DNA of 64,000 bases from Linnemannia schmuckeri (GCA_029449235.1 JANATG010000010.1:1302001-1366000), one strand, 5' to 3'. Positions 44,864 to 56,838 are shown, numbered from the stretch's first letter. The notes: generated by a model from the sequence alone, not told the origin. Made by a program: numbers and translations.

Positions 44864-45052
44864 ATGTCTCTCTTCAAGCGCTCCAACAAGAACAAGACCG
44901 CCTCTGCTGCCTCCACCCCTGCTCAGACCCCTCGTGTCTCGATGCAGACCATCCGTGATGCCACCGGTACCAAGATGACCCCTGAGGAGGCTCTCTACAA
45001 GATCTCGCATAACATGATGTCCAACGCCGCCAACGGACCCTTCATTCGCTAA
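44864..45052 (+). CDS. Microprotein family copy B' (62 aa)
   Basis: 62 residues, identical to copy B except near the C-terminus, where B has NASTGPFIR and B' has NAANGPFIR. The frame also has an ATG three codons upstream (44855, MSNMSLF), but the family alignment supports 44864. Single exon; AATAAA at 45142-45147. The first ~144 bp of the CDS match B at every base I compared, while the last ~45 bp carry several changes. Confidence 0.82.
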   Translation: MSLFKRSNKNKTASAASTPAQTPRVSMQTIRDATGTKMTPEEALYKISHNMMSNAANGPFIR

Positions 45053-45427
45053 GGGGTGACCTCCCTTCCTTGGCCATCAGTTCATCTGTTGACACAAGCA
45101 ATACCCTCACTCTCTCATGTAATACCAGCTCTCATTTGTACAATAAAATATCGCCCATCTTCGTCACGCAAAAAAATGGATTGTTTATCTTAGGTTTAGA
45201 ATGTTAGACTATTGTGATTTTGATCCCATAAACATACCACATGTGGTCCTAGCTGCCATAAGATTTAGTCGTGCGTTGTTCAGTTCGATCAGGACAAGAC
45301 ATTGACACCGCAAAAGAACGCTGAAACGGTCTAGCAGAGTATCGCTCGCGATTAGTGTGCTCATAATACACAGACCAGTTCGTTTCCATGCAACGGTACA
45401 GTTATATGCAATTTTTCAAATCATCGC
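45053..45427. other. 3' region of copy B' and gap
   Basis: 375 bp containing the poly(A) signal of B'. No gene or element was recognised in the rest. Confidence 0.5.
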
Positions 45428-45717
45428 TTAGGGTTCATTGAAGCGCGTCGGATGGGGAGGAGGGGTAAGGTCTTTGACGGAAGCTGCGTGTGCATCGTGC
45501 TCCTTGTCGTTGGGATCGGTTGCAGAGCAAAGCTTGAAGAACCTGGTGTGGAAATAGTACTGGAGATAGTGCAAGGTGCCAAGGATTGCTGAGATGCTTG
45601 GAACCATGGTCATGCTGAGAGCGATCAGGACGATGGCGATGGCGATAGCGATGGCGAGGAATTGAATAGCATAGCAAAAGGTGTTGTAAGGAGGAGAGAG
45701 TTGGGTGTGTGAGTGAG
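45428..45717 (-). CDS. Possible small membrane protein (5' end unresolved)
   Basis: A minus-strand frame is open from about 45755 to a stop at 45428. It reads QFLAIAIAIAIVLIALSMTM, then VPSISAILGTLHYLQYYFHT and a short hydrophilic tail ending HPTRFNEP. That is a strong hydrophobic segment followed by a second one, as in a small membrane protein. The only in-frame ATG pair (near 45610) falls inside the hydrophobic part, so an upstream exon is likely. I found donor and acceptor candidates near 45820 and 45750, but their phases did not agree. No family was recognised. Confidence 0.35.
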
Positions 45718-45812
45718 CTTGATGAGTGAATGAAAAAAGAAGAAGTTGGGCTAATCAAGAAGTAAATGGACTGGATATGTGTTGTTGGTAGAGGACGGTG
45801 TGTTGCTGACAT

Positions 45813-46284
45813 CGTTTCTTTACCTTCTTTATCCTGTTGACCAAGAATACCGTCATGGAGATCTGATTGAGTAAAAAAAAATGAACAGGCTATTTTTACT
45901 AATCCTTCGTTGAAATGGAGAGGGGACAGGCTGGAGATTATGCTTTGACTGTTCTGACAAGGCGCTTTAGGGCTTCTTTTTTTGATCCACGATTCCTGCT
46001 CGGCGACTTTATCGACGCTTGCGAGTTGTGAGTCTCACCACTTGTTACTCTTTCCGCAAAACGCACGATCGTGCCTCTTCACATTGACAACAATAATGTC
46101 AACGATAGTGGCGTATCGAATATTCCCTTTTTCTTCGTTTTGTATGTATGTCTGCGATGCATTGAATTTCGATCATGCAGGCAAATACGAGGCATGCTTG
46201 TTTTTAGCAGAATACAAAGATATATTGGAGGGTTTGGCTCTCAAGCGAGATAAGTCGTTACCCATTTCAATGAAAGTCCACCCA
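45813..46284. other. Gap without supported gene
   Basis: About 470 bp. It may include the promoter and a first exon of the small membrane protein (minus). A 115-codon plus-strand open frame (45982-46329) has no coding features. Confidence 0.4.
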
Positions 46285-46731
46285 CTACCGCCACCACCAA
46301 CTAACTACCGTAGCATCCATTGTCGGTAAAATAAGTACGATCAGGGCAAATAGCCGAGAGTGCAAAGGTACCGCGGAAGGGTTCGCTAATATATCGCCTG
46401 AGGTCGGAGCAGGTCCACTGGATGTACCATCTCTAATTCCGAAGCAACGGGACTGCGTGACCGCATCGTAGGACTTTCCATCGCCTGGAATGTATCGAAG
46501 CGTGTCGGTGGCTGGCGCAGGAGGAAGAGGAATAGAGACACTGGCGGGAGTAAAAAGGGGGGTATACTCTGCTATTGAGTAGTATATTGGTTTCAGAATA
46601 GTGGTTGTAGTACCCGCTCTGCCATAGTAGATTAGAAGAGTTTGTCGTTGAGTGATGCTATTGACACTCTTGAGGACCTTTATCATGCTGAGAACGACTA
46701 GAGCAATGGTGACTGTGAGTTTGAACTGCAT
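46285..46731 (-). CDS. Hypothetical protein with N-terminal hydrophobic segment (148 aa)
   Basis: A single open frame from MQFKLTVTIALVVLSMIKVL to SWWWR. The first 25 residues look like a signal peptide or anchor. The middle is Pro/Thr/Ser-rich with one Cys, and a second hydrophobic patch (RLFALIVLILP) is near the C-terminus. No homologue is recognised, and no TATA or splice evidence supports it strongly. It could be a real small secreted or membrane protein or a chance frame. Confidence 0.4.
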   Translation of the reverse strand: MQFKLTVTIALVVLSMIKVLKSVNSITQRQTLLIYYGRAGTTTTILKPIYYSIAEYTPLFTPASVSIPLPPAPATDTLRYIPGDGKSYDAVTQSRCFGIRDGTSSGPAPTSGDILANPSAVPLHSRLFALIVLILPTMDATVVSWWWR

Positions 46732-47556
46732 TTAAAGGTAAAGAAAAAAAGATAAAGAGTGAGGAATGCAGTGTGAATGTTTGATGCAGTTGAAAAAAGA
46801 GGAATCAAAGTAGACAAGAGCAAAGACAAGGGACAGATCAGCTTTATTGGCGTTGTTATACCTTGGTTGAGAGAGAAAGGCAAAGAAAGGACAAAGAAGT
46901 AGGGAGACAGATATTTTTGTTCCGACTGTTCACAAACGGCTCTTCGATCCATCGGGTGCTGCACGACACTTGAAGACTTAAGGTGTGATCTTTTCTGTGA
47001 GCGATACAACTCCTTCCTTGGATCTCCGAGCATGGTTGGTTTGCCTGACTGTCTGTCTGTCTGTCTGTCTGTGTGATTTAGAGGCATTTTATCCTTGCTC
47101 AGTCCTTCTATTCGAGACTCAGCTCGAGGAAAACATATGCGTGGAGAAATGGACCCTTATTGGTATCTGTGCACCCACCTTCTTTCGTTCCCCCCTGTTC
47201 TCCCTTCCAAAATCACTTCCCTTCCTAAACGCGTCCACAGTCCTCTTGATCACCTATTATTGCCAAGACGAAAGGAGCAACGCCACCACGTCCAACACCA
47301 AACCGCTGTGTCACTGTGCCCTGCACTAAACCGAACGTTATTTTCTTTTGCCATGTGAGGTCAAATGGACTCAAGTCTCTCTCCTCTTTTGTACTTTCTC
47401 TGTCTTCGGTCTTTTATTAATGTTTAATTGAGAATTATCAAGCATCATCGCCGAGGGCCTTGGCGCAGTACGACAAAGGACCCTTGATATCATCATACTT
47501 GCACACAACCCTTCACTCATGTCGCACAAACACACAATGCACGCACATAGTTGAAC
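46732..47556. other. Gap without supported gene
   Basis: About 825 bp with a short CTGT repeat at 47049-47072. No coding features were seen on either strand. Confidence 0.5.
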
Positions 47557-47913
47557 ATGCCAAGATCCTCTCTCTTTTATTCTTCGCTTCAAGCCCAGTA
47601 ATCAAACGTGGTTAAATACCAGGCCTGCTCACCCTCAAAAAAGGGGGTACACAGCGAATAAGCAACAAAAACCCCTTGCTCCTTTGCAATAACTTAAATC
47701 ATCTACAATATCGCTCAAAATGAAACCAAGAGACACTCCAAGAGCTACACAACCTCAGCCCCGGTGTCACCGACCATCTCTCGCACCACCTCCTATGGTA
47801 GTCCACAGCCCGTTCTGACCCTGGAAACTGACAAGCTCGAGAAGGCATTGCAGCGACTGATCCAAGAAGAGCCATGGCAGTCCTACCAAGTGGGACCATC
47901 GTCTCCAGTTTGA
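47557..47913 (+). CDS. Candidate two-exon Ser/Thr-Pro-rich small protein (about 73 aa)
   Basis: The frame 47698-47913 is open, lacks an ATG and reads like real protein: HSKSYTTSAPVSPTISRTTS, then YGSPQPVLTLETDKLEKALQ, then RLIQEEPWQSYQVGPSSPV. It has Ser/Thr-Pro sites and an amphipathic helix. One phase-consistent model uses an ATG at 47557 (MPRSSLFYSSLQAQ), a donor at 47598 (GTAATC) and an acceptor ending at 47732. The layout of a short N-terminus with SLF, a Ser/Thr-Pro block and a helix is loosely like the microprotein family, but the similarity is too weak to claim relationship. It may also be a decayed exon. Confidence 0.35.
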
Positions 47914-50900
47914 GCTTGTCGACTTTCTTTATCCCCCTCTCCACCTATACCTCTTACACATACATATGGCACTCAAATTATAGCGCAACTACACCATCTG
48001 CTAATTAGCGCTCCAAATCGACCAGCAAGCGCGTTGTTATCACCTACCATAAACTCTTATCGCACATTATAGTCCATATTTCCCTTTTCTTACTTTCCCC
48101 TCGGAAGTGCAAAAAAAAAAAAAAAAATTCTCATGATACCATCACAAAATGGCTTTGCTAATGATGTGGCGTAAGGCACGCAAGTAAATGTCTTACTTTG
48201 TTTTATTTTGTCTTTCTGTCTGTCGCGTCGGTCTATTTGTCCGTCCGTTTCTCCGTCCGTCCATCCATGGTTCCTATTTGCATCACAAAGTCGCATCCAC
48301 GATCTAAAGAAAACAAACAAAGACGAAAAACAACAGCCCTTTTTACTTCTCTATTAGTACATGCAGGAAAAAATTTAAGAAAGAGATGGAAGAAGGGAGT
48401 GTTGGCAAAGTGTCAACAGGAGAGGATGAGGATCGAAAGGGTCAAAACACGGACTACAAAGGTAGTGTTTTACTATATGTTTCAAGAACGATAATTGCTC
48501 ACTGCGCTTCTGTAACTTAAGGCTGTAGAGTTAAAGGTGAGAGTTTATCCTTGGTTTCTGAAAAGAGGTGCTCCTTTAAAAAAAAACTAAAGGCAGCCAT
48601 CGAAGGGAAACATAACAGGGTGGTCTCACAGTTTTAGGGGTGAGGCGTCAAAGCGTGGGTCAAGAGAGAATACACGCGAGAGAAAGTGAGAGAGGGAGCG
48701 GGCAAATGAGTGAGCGAGAGAGAATGGTAAAAAGGCGAAAAAGAAGAACTAAAATGAACAAAAGGCCAAAACGGCGAAGTCTTTATTTTTTGAGTTGGTG
48801 TAAGCGTAGTTTTCGTTGTGCGTTTTTCTGTGTGACATTGCCATCAAGTGTGTGTTATGTGAGAGGAAGTGAAAGAAAGAGAACCTCAAGATTCGAGGGT
48901 GAGCAGCTCCTTTTCTCTAATCGTTATTTTTCTCATTCAGCCCTTTCTTTGCCTTTTCGACAATGAAAAATGGCGGTAAGTGTTTCGTAAAAAGAGAAAA
49001 GCATTTCTTCAATGGCGAGAGCCTGCTTCTTTTCTTTTGATTCATTTATTCATTCATTCATTTTTGTCATATGGAAGAAAAACAATTAGAAAATGAAAAA
49101 GATAAACAAGACGTTTTCAAGAGGCCAAAGGGCAAATAGAACTGAATGATGGACAGAAGTAAAAGGATAATGCTCGAGCGAGCCCTTTGCAAGAAAAACT
49201 TAGGAAGGTAAGATGGGTAAGGTGAGGCGAAGGGGGAGTGGGATTGGGGGCTGGACTGACGACACGGACCCAAGGTGGCAGGCATATCTCGAGTGATCAA
49301 CAGCTTGCTATTTTGGAATGCACCACACAGATGCATCCATTTATTCATTGGACAAAACAACAGAGCAAGAACAACGATTTTCCTGTTTGTTGCTTACCTC
49401 TCTGCTCTGAGATTCTTCAAAAGAGTAGAAAGGGAGACGTATGTCTGTGTGTGGGAGAGGTACCTCTCGCACGTATCCTCCTGTCCAAAAGGCAAAGCAA
49501 ACCAGAGACACCGACAACGCCAGATTGAAAGTGGCGCGAGGGAAATACGGCACACAAGGGGACAAAGAGAGTAGGGAAAGGATGTATTCTTTTTGTTTAT
49601 GGTCCTTGGCATCATCTTTTGTGCATGCCTTTTGGATACTTGTTTCTGCACCGCCCTTACCCCGCCATGCCCCCCGCCCCTACCCCAATCCCAACTGACC
49701 CTTGCTCACTTTCTGCCTTTGTCTTTTCTGTCCGATTTGTATGCATCATCTGTTATGTATCTGTGGAGCAGTTTTTCCATCTCTCCGGCAAGAAAACACC
49801 AACAAATAAACAAACACACAACAGAACACAATAAAGCAAACAAACGACAAGGATAGGAACAGACAGAAAACTCTGATCTCAGGCGATCAGTGGTTATTCG
49901 AAAAACTGACCAGCAGAACAAACAAAGGAGGACAACAACAAAAAGAGACAGAGAGTGATGCACGCGCGTCTACCCCCAAGGAGATTAAAAAAAAGAAGAA
50001 CCAGTTGAGGGAGACGAATGATGAAAAAAGGAGCAGAGCGCAAGAGGGAAAGAGAGGGAGGTGGTCATCTTTTGTCTTTTCATTATCGATGGACCCGATC
50101 TTTTGGAAGCCTCGACCACCGCCTAAATTTGCTGTTTGTTGTGCTCTTCCTCTTCTTTCTCGGCCATTCAGTGAAAGAAGGGTGGATATGAAAAATAAGA
50201 AATAAAAAAAGGAAGGAGAGGTGTGGGACGTATTAAGGCCTAGCACTTGATGGCCAGACCATTTTTTTTTTTTTTTTTTTGGCTCATCTTCCTCACTCAT
50301 TATTATCTGTCGCCTCAAATCCTCTTAGGCCCCATCCCTTCCTTTTGTCCTTATCCATGGATCCATGATCTAGACTTGACAAAGGGGTAGGTTCATGCTA
50401 CTTGGACTTGGATACCTGATCTCCCAACCAACCAAGGAGAATTTCATTCTAAAAAGCAACTTGGATAACCGAGCCCTTCAAAACGAGTGATTTGGGAGGA
50501 AAAGAGACAAGAAAAAAGGGGGTGCGTGCTGTTGATTGTTGTGCTTGTGCGTGGTCCAGGGCCCGTCATTTCATTACTCATTTGTGAGATCCGACGGATC
50601 GATTGGAAGGACAAAGTCTTGCCATCAATACAACAAACAGTGAAAGAGAAAAAAGGAGAAAAATCCCGAGTCGTATCCAATTGCAACGAATGACGGTTAT
50701 GTCAGCCGTAGACCATTTACCTCAAGAATTTTCTTTTGAGAATTGAATGAGTAACGAAAGTGGAGAAGGACAGACACAGACATGATCCACTTGAAAAAAA
50801 GTAGCCATGGGCATGTGACTTGGGTCTTCCATGAACGAGAAAGAAGGGCATCTTGTTCTTGACATCCTTTGTTCTTATCCATCAGAAAGGAGGACACAAG

Positions 50901-53042
50901 AGATAGCAGGCTCTCAATTGCCTGTCCATACATAGGGTTAACCAACCAGCGGTGACCATGCACCTGACGCCGTCTTTTCTGCTCGATTGGCCCTCGTTCA
51001 TCCAGAACGGAGCTCCCTTCTGGCTGGGTTTCGTTCGTTGCCGACGAATACTCAAATCCTAACGGGTATCCTATCCAGAAAACTACCTAAAAATGCCTGT
51101 CTGTCTGCCCATGCCAAACAGTCAGAGAGGGCTCAATCGTCTTTTCTACACAATCGATAGAAAAGAGTTGTCTTCATTGCTAAAAACAATCACGTATCAT
51201 GTTGTTCTTGCTTGGCATCGGTCTTTGGATCCGAGTGTCCCCATCGCAATGAGCAAAATGACCAGATGCGTTGTCGTTGTCTGTCGAACAACAATGTGCA
51301 GGGGGTGCTGCTGCTGTTGCTGTTGCAGCGTACATCCGCACACATACCTCTCAAATCGTATGTCCTTTTTTCCTTGCCCTTATGTTAGTTGTTTGCTATG
51401 CCATACCACAGGCTGACCAAAACAGACACCCCAATAGACACATCCATAGCTCATACGGCGCCCGCCTTCCCTCTTTCTTTGCAGCCGCATATGCTTTTTT
51501 CTTTGTCACTGTTGTTGTCATGCCATTATGTTTTCTTAATTGACATTAACATACATTAACAACGGCAAATGGTTTGTTGTTGGTTGCAGCTGCAAGGGGA
51601 TGTTTTGCCCGCTTAGCTTTGAATGGGCAATGGACGTTGAGTTCATAGTTTATAGCTGATGAGAGACATTGAGTGATCGGTTGAGTGCAAAGGGTAATAA
51701 TCGGTATGATCAATACCCATGGTTTAAACCTTCTACGTCTCGGAAAAGTAGGGAGGGAGAAGCTGATATATCAGTCCAGTCAATTGAATAACATTGAATA
51801 GCAAGAGGTACCACTGTCCATGGTACCCTCGATAGATACGGGCGGATAAGCATCTCTGCCAATATCCTTTTTTTCCTTATTCTCCTCTCTCTTACTCTCT
51901 CTCAGATATAATTGTCGTTCTTATGAATGAATGGCTGGTTGCCTAATTCTTTATGGTTTTTTTTTCTTGTCATTAAAGAAAAGATAGGTAGGCAAGAACA
52001 AGTGGTGCGCTGGTTGTATTTGTTTTTTAAAGTTGACGAGGACAGACGAGACAGCAGCAGCAACATTAGAAGGAGCATTAACCGAGGGCAATCATTTAAA
52101 AGAGAGAGATACAGAGTGTGTGTATGTGTACGTGTATATGTGTGAAAGGAGAGAGAGACAGACCAGACCAGGCCCATTCGTCGACCCAAAAAACCACTCC
52201 CCTTGCTCCTTCGCCTTAAAATCGCCCTTCATCCCTTTTACCCTGTCGACTCCGTCCCTTCTAGGTCATGGCCTTTTTGGGTCGCACAAACCCAAGACGA
52301 ACCTGTCTGACTGGTGTCGATATCGGTGCTATTTGTTGATTTTTTTTTTTTTTTTTTTTTTGATGCTGCCTCGTTCATGTTTATGAAATATGTTTATCTT
52401 GTCGTTTTTGGTTGACGAAAGGGTTTGTATTGCCATTCTTCTTTAACTCATAGGGTCCTCCTCTCATCCTCTGACTTATCTGCCTTATTTCTCTTTTCCC
52501 TCTTTTCGTTCTTTTATTTCCAACAATCCGTTTTTGTGCGTTGTTCTCTTTCTTCTTCTCTTCCTCTCCTTTTTGACCTTTTTTATACTTCGGCCTCTAC
52601 CCTTTGCCCTTTTCTCCCTCTCCTTCCCTCCTTTCTAATCTCCTTTGTTTACCTCCCTCATCCTCTTTTCATATCCTCATTACCCCATACTCACACTTTC
52701 ATCTACTCCTTCCCTCCCTCCCTTAACACATACACACATACATACCACAACAGCCCCTTCCATACCCATCCATACAACCTTCGGTACATACCTCCCTACC
52801 ATTCCTTCCTTCTCTCCTTTCCTTTCCTTGTACCCTGAAAACACTTAAAAAGAAGGATATCGACAAAAGACTCCGACAGTTCCCTCTCTTGTTCACCTGC
52901 CCCACGCTACCACCACCACTTTAATTCTTCTCTCCTTTAAGAAACTTGGCGACCATTGAGATCGAACAATTTCACACTCCACTCCTTGTCTTTCCATTCC
53001 CCTGCATAACTTCTCTTCCTTCTCGATCACACTTGGTTCAAA
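47914..53042. other. 5.1-kb region without supported genes
   Basis: Low-complexity, purine- or pyrimidine-rich stretches alternate here, with A16 near 48111-48126, T18 near 50263-50280 and T22 near 52339-52360. From 52430 to 52840 the plus strand is strongly pyrimidine-rich and leads into the LRR gene. Open frames of 60-143 codons on both strands are made of Ser/Leu/Phe or Arg/Lys/Glu low-complexity sequence. No tRNA, rRNA, transposon end or conserved exon was recognised. Confidence 0.45.
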
Positions 53043-56000
53043 ATGAACACCAACACACAATACGAGCAGAACAAACGCGCCCAGACCCCTATAGCGATGC
53101 CCGTTTATACGGAATCACATATAACATCGTCCAGCATCCGAGGTCCCCAGAGCTATTACATGCCTCCTGATGTGAGTAATGTTTTTCCTTTTTATGATGA
53201 TTAAAAAAACGAAAGGCCAGGGTTTAGTAGTAATACAAGAAGTGACAGAGTACAGCAACAAACAAAGAGAAACAGGATTATTTTGTTCTTGGGGTGTGTG
53301 ATATGAAGAGAGCGATTTGCTTTTTTACTTTTACCCAAATGAGCAAGTTAAAAAAAAAGAGTAAAGACAGTGAGTAAATGGAGAAGATAGGGTGAGAGAG
53401 AGAGAAAGAGAGAGCCCTTTTTCTTACCCTGTCCCTATATATTCTCGCTATTCAATCCCAACTTACAGCGTGATCCTCCAAAAGGCCAACACCAATTCCA
53501 CACCCTGAACTCTGAGCAGCGATCCTACGAACCTGCACCGCCAACATACCAGTACCACGACGCCAAAGCCGCCGCCGCAGGACATCACGGCCATCAGCAC
53601 CACGCATATCAACAATACAGCAACCCTTACCCAAGCCCACCCCCCGCTCCTGTCGTCTACATGTCCTCAGGATCTATCCCCACTCCGTCGCCCTACCTCT
53701 CGCAGCAGCAACAGCAACAGCAACAACAGCAGCCGTATCACTCCCAGCAGGTCTACCAGGCTCAGTCGATCGGAGCTGCCTCGGCTGCTGTCATCACAGG
53801 TGGTCAGTCCTCTCCTTACTTCTCCCAGCCCATTAACCCATTGACTTCATATCCTCCTCGCACACAGTCTCAACAGAAGAACGCACCCACACACCTTCCC
53901 CCTCCACCCAAGGGAGGTCTGCCCGCGCCCCCTCCGGGCGATCCAGCCTATCAGCAAGCCATCCCCTTCCACCCTGAACACCGCTCCTCGCTGTCGATGC
54001 AGGGATCCCCAGTACCCTCGGCCTCTCCTCCATTTCCCGCACCACCTGCCCACCGCTACAACTCGAGTCCTGTGCCCGGGTCATTCCAGAGTAGCAGTAT
54101 GTACTCTGCAGGTCAAAACATTGATACCGCCGAGTTCAGCCTTCACACGTCCCTTTCCAGCCTTTCTCTGGCCTCGTTCGGACTCCAAGAGCCGCTGCAG
54201 CGTGTCCCGTCCAATTCATCGGTAAGTTGAACAAACGCCTTTTCTTTCTTCCCGTGCCCCTTGATTATTACAACACGGGTAGCTTTTTTGCTATCCTTCC
54301 GTTCCCATAGTCTGAGCCCACCAACGGTGTCGCATGCATTGGTCGTTCTCCTCTTTTTTTTCCCCACTCACACGACCAACATGTGAATAAATTCCATGCC
54401 CTTTGCGATTGGTCTGTTGGTCTGTTCTCTCGTTTTGGTGTTAGGAATCAAGGTATACTCTCTCACCAGTGCAAACCCTACTCTATTTCTCTCTCGTACT
54501 TGTATATTAGGCTAACTCAAAGGGTCAACAGGCGCGACCGATGAGTATCATTAGCACAAAGGTGGCTGCCCCTATGACAAGGACCGTCATGGAACTGCAG
54601 ACCGCCGAGGCATTGGCCTCCCTCCCCTTCGAGGACATGCCCCGCTGCTACATTGTTGCTCCGCCAGTTGTCATCGGAAGCTCCTCCGGTGCCTACACAC
54701 CTTTCCGCATTCTGGCCCCCTGTCAAGGTCTCGGTATCCGCGATCAGACCAACCAAATCCACTTCCCCGACCACCAAGGCTATGCCGTCAACCGTCCCGA
54801 AGAGATCATGAAGAAGCACGGTACCGCCCTTCAACACATGGCCAACATGGCCTGGCTGGTTTCTGGTGCGACCGAGGCGACGATGGGCAAGAATTTGGCC
54901 AAGCACGCCGAAAAGTTCCTCAAGTCCGTCAAGCCCTCGACTCGCGTGCCTGCTCCTAAGGATACAATCCAGAACGGAACTGCTGTCGACGGCACCAGTG
55001 TGCAGATCGAGACGTTTATGATTGACCACCTTCACCTCGAGAGCTATGGCAAGCTGATGCAGGACATCACGGGCTCGAGCTCATCGTCGGACTGGTCTTG
55101 TGGACTCCAGAGGATAGTGTCTCCAGGAACCGGAAGGAACATGTGGGTCTGCGATGACTGCTTCAGGGGCATGCAGACAGGACGCTACATCTGGAACGAC
55201 GAGCAGGCCAGCTTGGACGATCTGATTGCCTTCCCGGACCGATCTGGCATGAAGAGTGAAGCTCATATCCAGAACGCGCTCGCCGTCGATGTCTATACCC
55301 AGATGATCAAGAAGCAAAGCCGTATGAAGAGCGTTCTCCTTCACCTGTCGCCCGCATACTTTGATCACCCTGATCGCAAGGCCACGGCTGCCTTTGCCGC
55401 CAGCCAACAGCTTTTCTTCAACCTGACCAAGACCCTGACCGAGGCTCACTTGACGATTGTCGAGATCAACGGCAACCAGGTCCGTGAATCAGCCGAGTTG
55501 ATGGACAAGGACAACATATACCTCCACATCCGCCGCCTCTTTGCCTGCTTCTCGATCGAGGTTTTGAAGCTGACGGGTTTCCCCTTCCTCCTCCGTGAGA
55601 AGCTTCCCGGTTTCCTTAACCATGCCAAGTGTATCACCTTTGAAGGCGTCCTGGTCGACAATGACAAAGCTGTCGCGAACATGAAAAAGCTTATCACGGA
55701 GAACTCGGACATGGAAGTCCTGTCATTGATCCGTGCCCATATGACAGGATCTGGTCTTAAGATCATCTGCAGTGCCCACAAGAACCTCCGCCGATTGACC
55801 CGACTCGACCTTTCGTATAATCGACTTGATGGCGAGGGTGTCAAGGAATTGGCCAGCCAGGTCTTGCCAACCTCTCTAGATTTCCGTTTTTTGGATCTGA
55901 GCGAGAACCCCAACATTGGATCCGCCGGATGCACCGCGCTTTTGAAGGCGATCTGGCCCCCCTCGTCGCACGGAACTCGCCAAAAGAACCTGATCACTCT

Positions 56001-56838
56001 CCACTTGGCTAACACCGGCTTCTGCGACGATTCGGCATTGTTCTTGGCCCAGAACATCGATAAGACCGAGGGTATTGGAGCCCTTCACAACATTAACGTC
56101 TCTGGCAACCTGATCACCAAACCTGGTCTTGTCGCCTTGATGTCGTGCGCCTACCGTGCTGGATCTAGCACACCTTTGCGCCGCCTGTTGTTGAGCCAGC
56201 AGACCAACACCAACAGTCTCCCTGCAAGCATGGACACCGAGATCTTCCAGATGGTCGGCAGCCACCCCGCTTTGACGCACCTATCCTTGTCCAAGATCTC
56301 GTTCGGCATCGCCGCCGAAATTGTCAACGTCAATAAGACGCTGATCTCTTTCCAGGTCGATGATCTTGTATTGACCTCCCCCCAGGACACCAACTATGCG
56401 CTGGTCTGCTTCAACAGTCTTTGTCAAGGACTCTCTATCAACCAAACTCTCCAGGAGCTCAAGATCCGTCTGCCCTGGTCGTTCTGGACATTGGCGTATC
56501 AGGGGATGGGTAAGGACCTAGAGGGCCAATGGGAGGCAGCTGCTGCATGGATGGAGGTTTTGGAGAGCAATCTCCGTGGCAACTTGGCACTGCGCATGCT
56601 CCAGATGCGGGGTGTGACCAATTTTGAGGAGGAGTTGATGTTGGCGGCGGTGGTGAGCTCTGGTGGATCAATTGCGAGTGGTATTTCTGGAGGACGGATG
56701 GCCGAGCTGGCCAAGACGGAGGGGGAGATGAGGATGGTGATGTTGGGTCAGGCGATCCGTCGGTTGCTTGAGCGCAACCAAGTGATGCACTATGGACGGA
56801 AACATGGCCTTGAGGCCAAGCTTGTGGCCGCCTTCTAG
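53043..56838 (+). CDS. RNI-type leucine-rich repeat protein with disordered N-terminus (1,069 aa)
   Basis: Three exons join in phase: 53043-53171, 53469-54221 and 54511-56838. The first ~300 residues are Pro/Gln/His/Tyr-rich with a Q10 run. A conserved-looking globular part follows (PRCYIVAPPVVIGSSSGAYT, then a CGLQRIVSPGTGRNMWVCDD segment with paired Cys). The C-terminal part has ribonuclease-inhibitor-like LRRs: LRRLTRLDLSYNRLDGEGVK, FRFLDLSENPNIGSAGCTAL, LITLHLANTGFCDDSALFLA and LHNINVSGNLITKPGLVALM. Such LRR solenoids bind proteins (for example RanGAP, CARMIL). The W-V-C-D-D-C spacing may bind zinc. No catalytic motif was seen and no orthologue is named. Poly(A) signals AATAAAATAATAAA lie just after the stop. 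A cytoplasmic adaptor role is inferred. Confidence 0.85.

Noticed and set aside
45982..46329. 115-codon plus-strand frame
   Set aside because: It overlaps the minus-strand candidate at 46285, has no domain and has poor start context.
47699..47944. Minus-strand 81-codon frame
   Set aside because: It is the shadow of the more protein-like plus-strand frame at 47698-47913.
52425..52838. 137-codon plus-strand frame before the LRR gene
   Set aside because: It is the pyrimidine-rich leader translated as Ser/Leu/Phe/Pro low complexity. The real start at 53043 begins normal protein sequence.
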